Of a stretch of 64,000 nt of DNA, positions 35,403 through 45,120 are shown piece by piece. The position numbers and the translations under genes are program-made. Source of the DNA: Rhodobacter ferrooxidans (GTDB lineage: Bacteria; Pseudomonadota; Alphaproteobacteria; Rhodobacterales; Rhodobacteraceae); contig NZ_ACYY01000006.1 in the NCBI RefSeq assembly GCF_000176015.1, positions 1-64,000 of the forward strand. The letters run 5' to 3'. Each line of letters begins with the position of its first letter. The first letter of the stretch is position 1. The notes below the pieces were generated by a model. The model did not search any database, was not told where the DNA came from, and saw nothing but the letters and a program-made list of their open reading frames with translations.

Positions 35403-36602
35403 ATGATCTGGCGGAGGAAACGACCTTCGACGGCAGAGGCCGAAAGGCCACGCGGGTTTGACGATTTCGACGTGCGTCTGGGCGACCTGATGCGTGGCGA
35501 GCGGGCGACCTTGGGCAAATCCCTGCTGGATGTGCAGCGCGAGTTGAAGATCAAGGCGACCTATATCGCCGCGATCGAAAACTGCGATGTTTCCGCCTTT
35601 GAAACCCAGGGCTTCGTGGCCGGTTATGTGCGTTCCTATGCGCGCTATCTGGGCATGGACCCGGACCAATCCTTCAAACGCTTTTGCCGCGAGGCCAATT
35701 TCGAAGTGGCGCATGGCATGTCGGCAGCGGCTTCGCCTGCGGCGATCACCGCGGTGCGCAGCCGGGCGGCACAGGAATTCCACGACCCGCTGGCCAATCC
35801 GAACGCCTCTTTCGTGCCGCGCGTCGAAAGCGGCTTTGCCCGGATCGAGCCGGGCGCAGTCGGTTCGCTGGCGGTGCTGGTGGCGCTGATCGGTGCGCTG
35901 GGCTACGGCGGCTACACGGTGTTGCAGGAAGTGCAGCGGGTGCAGATGGCACCGATTGATCAGGCGCCGACCGTGGTGGCGGAGCTTGATTCGCTGGGCA
36001 ACGTCGATGGCGTGGCACCGCTGGTGCGCTCGGCCCCGGCGGATGACAGCACGGCGGTGGCGGATGCGGTGGTTGGCTCGGGCGAGGGGCTGGACCGGCT
36101 GTATCGACCGCAGGCACTGGACGTGCCGGTGATGGTGTCGCGCGACGGACCGATTGCCGCGATCAATCCGGGGCTGGCGCAGGTGGCAGCAGTCGAGCCT
36201 GCGGCGGCACAACCGGCAGCGCCCGGCGTGGTGCAGGTGGTCGAGGCCAATGCTCCGGCGGTGGAACTGCTGGCAGTGCGGCCGTCCTGGGTGCGGGTAT
36301 CCTCGGCCGATGGCACGGTGCTGTTCGAGAAGATTCTGGATGCGGGCGAACGCTATGTGGTGCCGCAGATGGAACAGGCGGCGCTGCTGCGGGCGGGCAA
36401 TTCCGGCTCGGTCTATTTCGCGGTCAATGGCACCACCTATGGCCCTGCCGCCCCCGGCGCGCAGGTGATCAAGGGGGTCGAGCTTTCGCCCGCGGCACTG
36501 ACGGCGAAATATGCCGTGGCCGATCTGACCGGCGACAGCGACCTCGCGCGGTTTGTCGCAGTGGCCGAGGCCGATCTGACCGCACCAGCACCGCTGCAAT
36601 AG
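35403..36602 (+). CDS. RodZ-like helix-turn-helix membrane protein (DUF4115)
   Basis: 399 residues from ATG 35403 (in-frame TTG at 35397 possible). An N-terminal HTH_25 domain (about 18-85) reads [26 protein letters not shown] then [16 protein letters not shown]. One TM helix follows at about 155-175 ([19 protein letters not shown]), then a low-complexity periplasmic linker rich in Ala/Val/Pro and a C-terminal DUF4115 domain (about 285-375, [19 protein letters not shown]). This is the cytoskeletal-adaptor layout of RodZ, which links MreB to the elongasome. The neighbour ispG is a frequent partner in alphaproteobacteria. True RodZ function is inferred. Confidence 0.88.
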   Translation: MIWRRKRPSTAEAERPRGFDDFDVRLGDLMRGERATLGKSLLDVQRELKIKATYIAAIENCDVSAFETQGFVAGYVRSYARYLGMDPDQSFKRFCREANFEVAHGMSAAASPAAITAVRSRAAQEFHDPLANPNASFVPRVESGFARIEPGAVGSLAVLVALIGALGYGGYTVLQEVQRVQMAPIDQAPTVVAELDSLGNVDGVAPLVRSAPADDSTAVADAVVGSGEGLDRLYRPQALDVPVMVSRDGPIAAINPGLAQVAAVEPAAAQPAAPGVVQVVEANAPAVELLAVRPSWVRVSSADGTVLFEKILDAGERYVVPQMEQAALLRAGNSGSVYFAVNGTTYGPAAPGAQVIKGVELSPAALTAKYAVADLTGDSDLARFVAVAEADLTAPAPLQ

Positions 36603-36687
36603 CTGCCAAACTGGCCGGGCGCGGTTGCCGCGCCCCCGGGTTGGCGCTATCTATGGCGCAACCGGATCAGGCCGAAGGAACTTGTCG

Positions 36688-37821
36688 ATGTCGCTGCATG
36701 CCGTGCGCCCCTGGCGCAATATCGAACGCCGCAAATCGCGTCAGATCATGGTGGGCAAGGTGGCCGTTGGGGGCGATGCGCCGATCTCGGTGCAGAGCAT
36801 GACCAACACCATCACCTCGGACGTGGCCGCCACCGTGGCGCAGGTGCAGCGCTGTGCCGCCGCCGGGGCCGATATCGTGCGCATCTCGACCCCCGATCAG
36901 GAAAGCACCGCGGCGCTGCGCCAGATCGTGCGCGAGGTGACGGTGCCGATCGTGGCCGACATCCATTTCCACTACAAGCGCGCCATCGAGGCCGCCGAGG
37001 CCGGCGCCGCCTGTCTGCGCATCAACCCCGGCAACATCGGTGATGCGCGGCGGGTCAAGGAAGTGATCAAGGCCGCCAAGGACCACGGCTGTTCGATCCG
37101 CATCGGGGTGAACGCCGGCAGCTTGGAAAAGCACCTGCTGGACAAGTATGGCGAGCCTTGCCCGGATGCGATGGTGGAATCCGGCATGGACCACATCAAG
37201 ATCTTGCAGGACAACGATTTTCACGAGTTCAAGATCTCGGTCAAGGCGTCGGACGTGTTTCTGGCGGCGGCGGCCTATCAGCAATTGGCGATGGCCTGCG
37301 ATGCGCCGATCCATCTGGGGATCACCGAGGCCGGGGGGCTGGTGTCCGGCACGGTGAAATCGGCGATCGGCCTGGGCAATCTGCTGTGGTCGGGGGTGGG
37401 CGACACCATCCGGGTCAGCCTGTCGGCCGATCCGGTGGAAGAGGTGAAGGTCGGCTTCGAGATCCTGAAATCGCTGGGGCTGCGGCATCGCGGGGTGACG
37501 ATCATTTCCTGCCCCAGTTGCGCACGGCAGGGGTTTGACGTGATCAAGACCGTGGCGGCGCTGGAAGAGCGGTTGGCGCATGTCACCACCAGCATGAGCC
37601 TTTCGATCATCGGTTGCGTGGTGAACGGGCCGGGCGAGGCGCTGATGACCGATATCGGTTTCACCGGCGGCGGGGCGGGTTCGGGGATGATCTATCTGGC
37701 CGGCAGGCAAAGTCACAAGCTGGGCAATGACGGCATGATCGAGCATATCGTCGAACTGGTGGAAAAGAAGGCGGCGGAGCTGGAGGCCGATGCGGCGGCG
37801 CAGGCGCTCGTCGCTTCCTGA
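36688..37821 (+). CDS. ispG: 4-hydroxy-3-methylbut-2-enyl-diphosphate synthase
   Basis: 377 residues; GAAGGAA lies 7 bases before ATG 36688. It makes HMBPP in the non-mevalonate isoprenoid pathway and carries a 4Fe-4S cluster. Cluster ligands are Cys275 and Cys278 ([11 protein letters not shown]) and Cys310 ([10 protein letters not shown]). The TIM-barrel part shows [41 protein letters not shown] and [19 protein letters not shown]. Reducing power comes from ferredoxin or flavodoxin. The stop lies inside the stem of a repeat hairpin. Confidence 0.97.
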   Translation: MSLHAVRPWRNIERRKSRQIMVGKVAVGGDAPISVQSMTNTITSDVAATVAQVQRCAAAGADIVRISTPDQESTAALRQIVREVTVPIVADIHFHYKRAIEAAEAGAACLRINPGNIGDARRVKEVIKAAKDHGCSIRIGVNAGSLEKHLLDKYGEPCPDAMVESGMDHIKILQDNDFHEFKISVKASDVFLAAAAYQQLAMACDAPIHLGITEAGGLVSGTVKSAIGLGNLLWSGVGDTIRVSLSADPVEEVKVGFEILKSLGLRHRGVTIISCPSCARQGFDVIKTVAALEERLAHVTTSMSLSIIGCVVNGPGEALMTDIGFTGGGAGSGMIYLAGRQSHKLGNDGMIEHIVELVEKKAAELEADAAAQALVAS

Positions 37822-37858
37822 CGGTCGCTTCTCGCTGCGAAGACCGACCGTCAGGAAG
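37814..37858. repeat. CTTCCTGACGGTCG stem repeat, copy 1
   Basis: A perfect 14-bp stem (37814-37827 with 37845-37858) around a 17-base loop TTCTCGCTGCGAAGAC-like, containing the ispG stop and lying before the convergent DsbA-like stop. GGATGAGCGG follows. It may terminate both genes. A similar copy is at 42659. Confidence 0.8.
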
Positions 37859-37868
37859 GGATGAGCGG

Positions 37869-38609
37869 TCAGCCTTTGCGTTGGTCTTCGACGATGCTGC
37901 GCATGCCTTCCAATGGCACATAGCCCCGTACCAGCGTCTGGTCGATCACGAAGGTCGGCGTGCCGGAGATTTGCAGCCGGTCGCCCAAGCCATGATTGGC
38001 GTCGATCACGGCGGTGACCTCGGGCGCGTCCATCTTTGCCATCACCGCGGCCGCATCGAACCCCAGATCGGCAGCCAGCCGGGTCAGGGTCTCGGGTGTG
38101 GCATCGCCGCGCAGGCTGATCAGCGCGTCATGGGCGCGTTTGTAGGCGTCGTCGCCGTTCAACTGCCGCACCGCAATGGCAAAGCGCGATGACAGCACCG
38201 ACTGTTCGCCCAGAATCGGGAACTCCTTGACGACAAAGCGGATATTGCCATCCGATTTCACCAGTTCCTCGACCTCGTCATAGGCCTTGCGGCAGTAGCC
38301 GCAGCGATAGTCGGTGAATTCGACGATGGTGATGTTGCCATCGGGGTTGCCACCGACCCAGGAATTGGCATCCTTGAAGATGTCGTCGGCGTTGGTGGCG
38401 ACCAGCGTCAGGTCATTGGCGGCCTCGGCGGTCTGCTGGCGTTTTTCCAGCACGCTGATGGCTTCGGTGAGCACTTCGGGATTGTCGAGCAGATAGGCGC
38501 GCACTTCGGCGCGGAAGGCGGCGCGTTCGGCATCGGTCATGCTGGCCAGATCGAGGGCCGTTGCGGGGCTGGCCAGCGTCAGGGCCAGGGCGGCGGCAAG
38601 AAATTTCAT
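37869..38609 (-). CDS. DsbA-family periplasmic thiol:disulfide protein
   Basis: 246 residues. Signal peptide at the N-terminus (MKFLAAALALTLASPATA). An N-terminal helical extension with AEVRAYLLDNPEVLTEAISVLEKRQ precedes a thioredoxin fold carrying CGYC (Cys103-Cys106) and the cis-Pro loop ISGTPTFVID. The extension and CGYC are typical of the Com1/ScsC-like branch of DsbA proteins that isomerise or reduce disulfides. Exact role (oxidase or isomerase) cannot be settled from sequence. Divergent from the amidase gene. Confidence 0.9.
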   Translation of the reverse strand: MKFLAAALALTLASPATALDLASMTDAERAAFRAEVRAYLLDNPEVLTEAISVLEKRQQTAEAANDLTLVATNADDIFKDANSWVGGNPDGNITIVEFTDYRCGYCRKAYDEVEELVKSDGNIRFVVKEFPILGEQSVLSSRFAIAVRQLNGDDAYKRAHDALISLRGDATPETLTRLAADLGFDAAAVMAKMDAPEVTAVIDANHGLGDRLQISGTPTFVIDQTLVRGYVPLEGMRSIVEDQRKG

Positions 38610-38759
38610 GTGATCTCCGGGTGCGCTTGGCCATGCGGCCGTTTGGGTTTGGGGTCAGCATTGCAGATCGGGGACGGCAGGCCAAGCCGGGAAAGCCCGC
38701 GCGCGGGGCGGTGATGCCTTGATTGTGATGGTGCGGGCGGGGCTTGTGTTTACTTTCGG

Positions 38760-38791
38760 GCCTCCGGCGGGGATATTTGCAAACAGATGAA
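38760..38791 (+). repeat. Intergenic GGGATATTT repeat, short form, copy E
   Basis: GCCTCCGGCGGGGATATTT then GCAAACAGATGAA, ending 14 bases before the amidase ATG, in a divergent promoter region. This is the one copy not located at gene ends, so it would lie in the amidase leader. Confidence 0.8.
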
Positions 38792-38805
38792 ATGCAGGGC
38801 GGGTG

Positions 38806-40011
38806 ATGCGGGCAATTATCGGGGTCATGCTGGCGGTGCTGGTCTGGGCGCAGGCGGCGGTGGCGCAGGAGCTTTCGGCGCTGTCGCGGCTGGTGGTGGC
38901 GGGGTCGTCTGTGCAGGACGCAGGCGCGGGCATCGAGGTCAACCTGGCGCTCAGCCAGCCGGTGCCGTGGCGGGTGCGGCTGCTGGATGCGCCGCCGCGC
39001 GTCGTGCTGGATTTCCGCGAGGTGGACTGGGCCGGGATCGGGCAGGTGCCGCAAGGATCGGCGCGGATCGCCGGGTTGCGGGCCGGGGTGTTCCGGCCGG
39101 GCTGGTCGCGGCTGGTGCTGGAACTGACCGGGCCTTATCTGGTGCGGCAGGCCGGGATGGCGACGGAAGGCGGGGCAGCAAAGTTGGCGTTGCGGCTGGA
39201 GCCTGCCTCGGCGGCGGATTTTGCCGCCAAGGCAGCGCTGCCCGAGCCTGCGGAATGGGCGGTGCCCAAGGCCGCCGATCTGCCCCCCGTGGTCAAGGCC
39301 GGTGACGGGCCGCTGGTGGTGGTGCTGGACCCCGGCCATGGCGGCATCGACCCCGGTGCCGAGCGCGAGGGCCAGTCGGAGGCCGACCTGATGCTGACCA
39401 TGGCGCGCGAGTTGAAGGAAGCCTTGCTGCGCAGCGGCAATTTCGTGGTGGTGCTGACCCGCGAGGAAGATGTGTTCGTGCCGCTGGAGACCCGGATCTC
39501 GGTGGCGCGGGCGGCGGGCGCGCATGTGTTCATGTCGCTGCACGCCGATGCGCTGGCCGAGGGCGAGGCGGTGGGGGCGACGCTTTATACCCTGTCGGAC
39601 GAGGCCTCGGACGCTGCTGCCGCGGCCTTGGCCGAACGGCACGACCGCGACGATCTGCTGGCGGGCGTCGATCTGACCGAGCAGGACGATCTGGTGGCCA
39701 CGGTGTTGATGGACATGGCGCGCACCGAAACAGCACCGCGCACCGAACGGCTGGCGTTGGCCTTGCAGGCGGCAATCACCGGGGCGGAGTTGAAGATGCA
39801 CCGGCATCCGCGCCAGCAGGCCGGGTTTTCGGTGCTGAAATCGCCCGATATCCCGTCGGTGCTGCTGGAACTGGGGTTCCTGTCCTCCAGTCGCGATCTG
39901 GCGCGGCTGACCGATCCGAAATGGCGGGCCAGGATGGCGGCAGCGGTGGGGCAGGGCCTGAGCGCCTGGGCGGCCGAGGATTCGGCGCTGAAGGCGTTAT
40001 TGCGGCATTAG
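38806..40011 (+). CDS. N-acetylmuramoyl-L-alanine amidase (AmiC type)
   Basis: 401 residues from ATG 38806. Signal peptide (about 1-22), an N-terminal AMIN domain (about 25-130) which targets peptidoglycan at division sites, then a 3-zinc amidase domain (about 165-395). Zinc site: VLDPGHGGIDPGAER (His), the QSEADLMLTMARELK Glu, and MSLHADAL (His). The catalytic Glu is near the C-terminus (SVLLELGFLSS). It cleaves the stem peptide from muramic acid in septal peptidoglycan. Next genes are mrcA and prfB, a conserved order. Confidence 0.94.
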   Translation: MRAIIGVMLAVLVWAQAAVAQELSALSRLVVAGSSVQDAGAGIEVNLALSQPVPWRVRLLDAPPRVVLDFREVDWAGIGQVPQGSARIAGLRAGVFRPGWSRLVLELTGPYLVRQAGMATEGGAAKLALRLEPASAADFAAKAALPEPAEWAVPKAADLPPVVKAGDGPLVVVLDPGHGGIDPGAEREGQSEADLMLTMARELKEALLRSGNFVVVLTREEDVFVPLETRISVARAAGAHVFMSLHADALAEGEAVGATLYTLSDEASDAAAAALAERHDRDDLLAGVDLTEQDDLVATVLMDMARTETAPRTERLALALQAAITGAELKMHRHPRQQAGFSVLKSPDIPSVLLELGFLSSSRDLARLTDPKWRARMAAAVGQGLSAWAAEDSALKALLRH

Positions 40012-40045
40012 GCGGGGTTTTGCCGGCCTTGGCCGCGCGACGGGT

Positions 40046-40074
40046 TTGTGTTGCGCGATTGCAGTCTATATAGG
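40046..40074 (+). promoter_or_regulatory. Candidate mrcA promoter
   Basis: TTGTGT (40046-40051), 17-base spacer and TATAGG (40069-40074) within TATATAGG. It lies downstream of the first possible GTG start, which supports a start further in. Confidence 0.35.
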
Positions 40075-40098
40075 GGCGGCAAGCAGGGGGTGCTTTCT

Positions 40099-42645
40099 TT
40101 GGTCAGGTTTGTCGGGTCATTCTTCGGGGCCATTTTCACCGCGGTGACGCTGGGGTTGTTCTTTGGCGCGCTGACCATTGGCGCGATCTTCTGGATGTAT
40201 TCGCGCGACCTGCCCAGCCACGAAAGCCTGGCACAATATACCCCGCCGACCATCAGCCGCATCTACAACGGCGAAGGCCGGATGATCGACGAATTTGCCC
40301 AGGAGCGGCGGCTGTTCGTGCCGATCGAGGATATTCCCGATCTGGTGAAGGACGCCTTCATCTCGGCCGAGGACAAGCATTTCTACACCCATCGCGGTTA
40401 TGACGTGGGCGGCATGTTGGCGGCGGCGCGCGATGCGGTGCTGTCGGGCGGGCAGAACGTGCGGGGGGCCTCGACCATCACCCAGCAGGTGATGAAGAAC
40501 TTCCTGTTGTCGGGCGACCGCACTGGCGAACGCAAGATCAAGGAACTGATCCTGGCGACCCGGATCGAAGGGGCCTTGTCCAAGGACAAGATCCTGGAGC
40601 TTTACATGAACGAGATCTTCCTCGGGCAGAACTCGTATGGGGTGGCGGCGGCGGCGCAGACCTATTTCAACAAGACCCTGGGAGAGTTGGCCCCGCACGA
40701 GGCGGCAATGCTGGCGGCGATGCCGCAGGCGCCGGGACAATACCATCCGGTGCGCGCCAAGGCCCGGGTGACCGAGCGGCGCAACTATGTGCTGCGCGAG
40801 ATGTGGCAGAACGGCTATATCGACGAGGCAACCTACAACAGCGAAAAGGAAATGCCGCTGCGTTCGGTGCAGAACGGCGATTTCCCGGCGTTCCGCGAGG
40901 CGCTGCCGCCGCGCGACTATTTCACCGACGAGATCCGCCGCCAGCTTTCCGGCACTTTTGGCGAGAAGGAATTCTTTGGCGGCGGTCTGACCATCCGCGC
41001 CACGGTGGACCCGGACTTGCAGGCCGCCGCCGCCAAGGCGCTGCGCACCGGGCTGGAAAAGTTCGACCGCGACCGCGGGGTTTGGCGCGGCACCGGGCAG
41101 GTGATTGCCGCCGACAAGCTGGGGTCCGAGGCCGACTGGCGGGCGGCGCTGGCCGATCTGGTGGTGCCGCGCGACGTGGCGGGCTGGCATCCGGCGGTGG
41201 TGCTGGAGCTGGGGGAGACCTCGGCCCGGATCGGCATCGAAGGCGTCGAGGAAGACGAGGACGGCCATTTCATCCCGGCGGAAGACGTGACCTGGGCGCG
41301 CAAGCGGCAGGCCGACGGCACGCTGGGGCGCAAGGCGCGGGTGCCGGCCGATCTGGTCTCGGTGGGCGATGTGGTGCTGGTGCGGGCGGTGACCAACGAC
41401 GACGACAGCTTCAAGCGCTGGTCGCTGCGCCAGGTTCCCGAGGTGCAGGGCGCCTTCATGGCGATGGACGTGTTCACCGGCCGGGTGCTGGCGATGCAGG
41501 GCGGATTCAGCTATCAGGATTCGGTGTTCAACCGCACCACGCAGGCCACACGGCAGCCCGGCTCCAGCTTCAAGCCCTTCGTCTATGCGGCGGCTTTGGA
41601 TTCCGGTTTCACCCCCGCCACCATCGTGATCGACGCGCCGATTGAAGTGGACACGCCGCAGGGCTTGTGGCGGCCGAAGAACGCCTCGAACCGGTTCTAC
41701 GGCCCGGCGCCCTTGCGCACCGGCATCGAGCAGTCGCGCAACCTGATGACGGTGCGGATTGCCCAGGAAATCGGCATGGAAACCGTGGCGGGCTATGCCG
41801 AACGCTTTGGCGTCTATTCTCCGATGAACCCGTTTCTGGCCAACGCGCTGGGGGCGCAGGAAACCACGCTGTTCAAGATGGTGGCGGCCTATGCGATGTT
41901 CGCCAATGGCGGCGAGCGGGTGGAGCCGACGCTGGTCGATCGGGTGCAGGACCGTTACGGCAAGACCATCTACCGCCACGACCAGCGGCTGTGCGCCGAT
42001 TGCCAGTTGGCCAGCCTGGACCCGGGGGTGGCGCCGGTGATCGTGTCGAACCGCGAGCGGGTGATGGACGCGATCACTGCCTATCAGCTGACCTCGATGC
42101 TGCAGGGCGTGGTGCAACGCGGCACCGGGCGCGGTATCAACCTGCCGGTGCCGGTGGCGGGCAAGACCGGCACCACCAACGATGCCAAGGACGTGTGGTT
42201 CATCGGCTATACCTCGAACATCGTGGCGGGTTGCTACATCGGCTATGACCAGCCGCGCAGCATGCCGGGCGCCTCGGGGGGCGGCTTTTGCGGGCCGGTG
42301 TTTCAAAGCTTCATGAAGGTGGCGGTGAAGAAATACGGCGGCGGCAAGTTCCGGGTGCCGCCGGGCGGGCATTTCATCAACATCGACCGGTTCTCGGGCG
42401 GGCGGCTGGGTGATGGTGCCAGCGGCGAAAATGTGGTGGCCGAGTATTTCCGCGATGGCGAAGACCCGACCTTCGGTTTCATGGTCGATGGCGGCTTCGG
42501 CATGGGGTCGAACCTGCCGCTGTTCGCCTATGGCGAGACCGGCAGCGACGAGGGCGGCTCGACGGTGACGACGGCGACGGGCGAGACCAAGGTGATCCCC
42601 GACAAGGCCGATTTCGGCACGCTGAGTTCGGGCGGGCTGTATTGA
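40099..42645 (+). CDS. mrcA: Penicillin-binding protein 1A (bifunctional)
   Basis: 848 residues if translation starts at TTG 40099, which has AGGGGG 8 bases upstream. GTG 40048 also opens the frame but its codons include a TATATAGG promoter-like sequence. One N-terminal TM helix, then a GT51 glycosyltransferase domain: AEDKHFYTHRGYDVGG with catalytic Glu91, then GASTITQQVMKNFLL. A large insert (about 300-450) precedes the transpeptidase with SxxK (Ser489, in GSSFKPF), SRN (EQSRNLMTV) and KTG (AGKTGTTNDAKDVWF). It polymerises and cross-links peptidoglycan. Identity is firm; start is tentative. Confidence 0.96.
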   Translation: MVRFVGSFFGAIFTAVTLGLFFGALTIGAIFWMYSRDLPSHESLAQYTPPTISRIYNGEGRMIDEFAQERRLFVPIEDIPDLVKDAFISAEDKHFYTHRGYDVGGMLAAARDAVLSGGQNVRGASTITQQVMKNFLLSGDRTGERKIKELILATRIEGALSKDKILELYMNEIFLGQNSYGVAAAAQTYFNKTLGELAPHEAAMLAAMPQAPGQYHPVRAKARVTERRNYVLREMWQNGYIDEATYNSEKEMPLRSVQNGDFPAFREALPPRDYFTDEIRRQLSGTFGEKEFFGGGLTIRATVDPDLQAAAAKALRTGLEKFDRDRGVWRGTGQVIAADKLGSEADWRAALADLVVPRDVAGWHPAVVLELGETSARIGIEGVEEDEDGHFIPAEDVTWARKRQADGTLGRKARVPADLVSVGDVVLVRAVTNDDDSFKRWSLRQVPEVQGAFMAMDVFTGRVLAMQGGFSYQDSVFNRTTQATRQPGSSFKPFVYAAALDSGFTPATIVIDAPIEVDTPQGLWRPKNASNRFYGPAPLRTGIEQSRNLMTVRIAQEIGMETVAGYAERFGVYSPMNPFLANALGAQETTLFKMVAAYAMFANGGERVEPTLVDRVQDRYGKTIYRHDQRLCADCQLASLDPGVAPVIVSNRERVMDAITAYQLTSMLQGVVQRGTGRGINLPVPVAGKTGTTNDAKDVWFIGYTSNIVAGCYIGYDQPRSMPGASGGGFCGPVFQSFMKVAVKKYGGGKFRVPPGGHFINIDRFSGGRLGDGASGENVVAEYFRDGEDPTFGFMVDGGFGMGSNLPLFAYGETGSDEGGSTVTTATGETKVIPDKADFGTLSSGGLY

Positions 42646-42658
42646 CCGCCGCTCGGCG

Positions 42659-42709
42659 CTTCCTTGCGGTCGGTTCTCGCTGATCTGCGAAGACTGACCG
42701 TCAGGGAAG
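42659..42709. repeat. CTTCCTGACGGTCG stem repeat, copy 2 (diverged)
   Basis: CTTCCTTGCGGTCGG...CTGACCGTCAGGGAAG with the loop TTCTCGCTGATCTGCGAAGA and GGATGAGC after it, 14 bases past the mrcA stop. It shares stem, loop start and flank with the copy after ispG. Confidence 0.75.
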
Positions 42710-42786
42710 GATGAGCCGCCTTGCCCGCGCCGCCGCGCCGCGCTATCACCCCGGCCTGAACCACTTGCCTGAAAGCCCGACCGATC

Positions 42787-43914
42787 ATGCGCTCTGAAAC
42801 CCAAAAAGACGTGGATGCCATTGGCCGCTCCTTGGCCCTGCTGGGGCAGCGGATGGACGTGGAAACCGCACCGCACCGGCTGGAAGAAATGAACGCGATG
42901 ATCGAGGACGGCGATCTGTGGTCCGACCCCGCGCGGGCGCAAAAGCTGATGCGCGAGCGGCAGGCGCTGTTGGACGCGATCTCGACCCACAAGCTGATCG
43001 AAACCGGGTTGCGCGACAATGTCGAGTTGATCGAGATGGGCGAGGCCGAGGGCGACGCCGAGATCGTCAGCGAGGCCGAGCAGGCCTTGCGCGATCTGGT
43101 GGAACTGGCGCGCGGCAAGGAGTTGGAGGCGCTGCTCGATGGCGAGGCCGATGGCAACGACACCTTCCTGGAGGTCAACGCCGGCGCTGGCGGCACCGAG
43201 TCCTGTGACTGGGCCAGCATGTTGGCGCGGATGTATGTGCGCTGGGCGGAAAAGAAGGGCTACAAGGTCGAATTGCAGTCGATGAGCGACGGCGAAGAGG
43301 CGGGGATCAAATCGGCGGCCTACAAGATTTCCGGCCCCAACGCCTATGGCTGGCTGAAATCCGAATCCGGCGTGCATCGCCTGGTGCGCATCTCGCCCTA
43401 CGATTCGGCGGCGCGGCGGCATACCTCGTTTTCGTCGGTCTGGGTCTATCCGGTGGTCGATGACAACATCGAGATCGACATTCCGGCGGGCGACATCCGC
43501 ATCGACACCTACCGCTCGTCGGGGGCCGGGGGGCAGCACGTCAACACCACCGACTCGGCGGTGCGGATCACCCACTTGCCGACCAATATCGTGGTGACAA
43601 GTTCGATGAAATCGCAGCACCAGAACCGCGAGGCGTGCATGGTGGCGCTGCGGGCGCGGCTGTATCAGTTGGAGCTGGACAAGCGCAACGCCGCCGTCAA
43701 CGCCCAGCACGAGGCCAAGGGCGACGCCGGCTGGGGCAACCAGATCCGGTCTTACGTGTTGCAGCCCTATCAGATGGTGAAGGATCTGCGCACCGGGGTG
43801 GAAACCTCGGATACCCAGGGCGTGCTGGACGGCGATCTGGACCGCTTCATGGCGGCGACGCTGGCGATGGATGTGGCCGGCAAAAGCCGGGCCGAGGCGC
43901 AGGGCGACGCCTGA
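42787..43914 (+). CDS. prfB: Peptide chain release factor 2
   Basis: 375 residues. It recognises UGA and UAA stops. The GGQ peptidyl-hydrolysis motif lies in [17 protein letters not shown]. The anticodon-like tripeptide is SPY ([14 protein letters not shown]) instead of the enterobacterial SPF. The coding frame is continuous from ATG 42787; there is no internal UGA autoregulatory frameshift of the E. coli type. It follows mrcA and is two bases upstream of the radical SAM maturase. Confidence 0.97.
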   Translation: MRSETQKDVDAIGRSLALLGQRMDVETAPHRLEEMNAMIEDGDLWSDPARAQKLMRERQALLDAISTHKLIETGLRDNVELIEMGEAEGDAEIVSEAEQALRDLVELARGKELEALLDGEADGNDTFLEVNAGAGGTESCDWASMLARMYVRWAEKKGYKVELQSMSDGEEAGIKSAAYKISGPNAYGWLKSESGVHRLVRISPYDSAARRHTSFSSVWVYPVVDDNIEIDIPAGDIRIDTYRSSGAGGQHVNTTDSAVRITHLPTNIVVTSSMKSQHQNREACMVALRARLYQLELDKRNAAVNAQHEAKGDAGWGNQIRSYVLQPYQMVKDLRTGVETSDTQGVLDGDLDRFMAATLAMDVAGKSRAEAQGDA

Positions 43915-43916
43915 GG

Positions 43917-45068
43917 ATGCCAGAGGCAGCCAACCGGGTGCCGTTTCATGTGATGGTCAAGCCCTCGGGGCCGCGCTGCAATCTGGACTGCTCTTACTGC
44001 TTTTATCTTTCGAAAACCGGGCTTTACCCGGAGGAACGCAAGTTCCGCATGAACGACGCGGTGCTGGAAACCTATATTCGTGACCACATTGCCGCTCATG
44101 TGGCCTTGGGCGTGCCCGAGGTCGGGTTCACCTGGCAGGGCGGCGAGCCGACGCTGCTGGGCCTGCCGTTCTTTGAGCGGGTGCTGGAATTGCAGCGCCA
44201 ATATGCGCCGCCGGGGTTTCGGATCAGCAACAGCATCCAGACCAATGGCACGCTGCTGGATACCGATTGGGCGGCGTTTCTGGCCCGGAACAGCTTTCTG
44301 GTCGGTCTCAGCCTTGATGGCCCCAAGGCGCTGCACGACCGCTACCGGATCGACCGCGCCGGGCGGCCCAGTTTCGATGCGGTGATGCGCGGGCTGGACC
44401 TGCTGCGCCAGCACAAGGTGGATACCAACCTGCTTTGCGTGGTTCATTCGCATAATGTGCTGAAACCCAAGGAGGTTTACCGCTTTCTGCGCGGGCAGGG
44501 CGAGTTTCTCCAGTTTATTCCGCTGGTGGACCCGGGGCCAGACGGCCAGGCCAGCCCGCAAAGCCTGCGCCCGGCGGCCTTTGGCAAGTTTCTGTGCGAG
44601 GTGTTCGACCTGTGGGTGCAGCACGATGTCGGGCGGGTTTTCGTGCAGTTCTTTGACGAGCAGTTGCGGCTGTGGATGGGGCATCCGGCCAGCCTCTGCG
44701 TCTTTGCCGAAACCTGCGGTCCGGCGCTGGCGCTGGAGCAGAATGGCGATCTGTATGCCTGCGATCATTTCGTGACGCCGGAACATCGGCTGGGCAATAT
44801 AATGCAAACTTCGATGGCCGATATGGCGTGGTCGCAGCGGCAGCGGGCGTTCGGCGCGGCCAAGGCCGATCTGCCGCCGCAGTGCGTGGCGTGCAGCCAC
44901 CATTTTGCCTGCAACGGCGGTTGCCCGAAGGATCGGATCGGGCCGGGCGGGGTGAATTACCTTTGCGCCGCCTACAAGGCGTTCTTTCAGCACGCCGGAC
45001 CGAAGCTGTGGCAGATGGCGGCGCTGGTGGCTAAGGGGCAGCCTGCGGCGCAGATCATGCGGCGCTGA
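43917..45068 (+). CDS. Anaerobic sulfatase-maturase-type radical SAM enzyme
   Basis: 383 residues from ATG 43917, two bases after the prfB stop. Radical SAM cluster motif CNLDCSYC (Cys21, Cys25, Cys28) with FTWQGGEPTLLGLPFF and QTNGTLL in the SAM domain. The C-terminal SPASM region has CGPALALEQNGDLYACDHFV, then CVACSHHFACNGGCPKDR and a late Cys, enough for two auxiliary clusters. Such enzymes (anSME) oxidise a Cys or Ser in sulfatases to formylglycine. No sulfatase is in the window, so its client is elsewhere, or it modifies another peptide. Confidence 0.88.
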   Translation: MPEAANRVPFHVMVKPSGPRCNLDCSYCFYLSKTGLYPEERKFRMNDAVLETYIRDHIAAHVALGVPEVGFTWQGGEPTLLGLPFFERVLELQRQYAPPGFRISNSIQTNGTLLDTDWAAFLARNSFLVGLSLDGPKALHDRYRIDRAGRPSFDAVMRGLDLLRQHKVDTNLLCVVHSHNVLKPKEVYRFLRGQGEFLQFIPLVDPGPDGQASPQSLRPAAFGKFLCEVFDLWVQHDVGRVFVQFFDEQLRLWMGHPASLCVFAETCGPALALEQNGDLYACDHFVTPEHRLGNIMQTSMADMAWSQRQRAFGAAKADLPPQCVACSHHFACNGGCPKDRIGPGGVNYLCAAYKAFFQHAGPKLWQMAALVAKGQPAAQIMRR

Positions 45069-45076
45069 AACGCAAA

Positions 45077-45096
45077 GGGGCACCCGAAGGTGCCCC
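45077..45096. terminator. Hairpin between convergent genes
   Basis: GGGGCACC-CGAA-GGTGCCCC, 8 bp with a tetraloop, 8 bases past the radical SAM stop and 25 before the bactofilin stop. No T-run. Confidence 0.55.
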
Positions 45097-45120
45097 ATGG
45101 TCCTGCGATCTGGCGAACGA

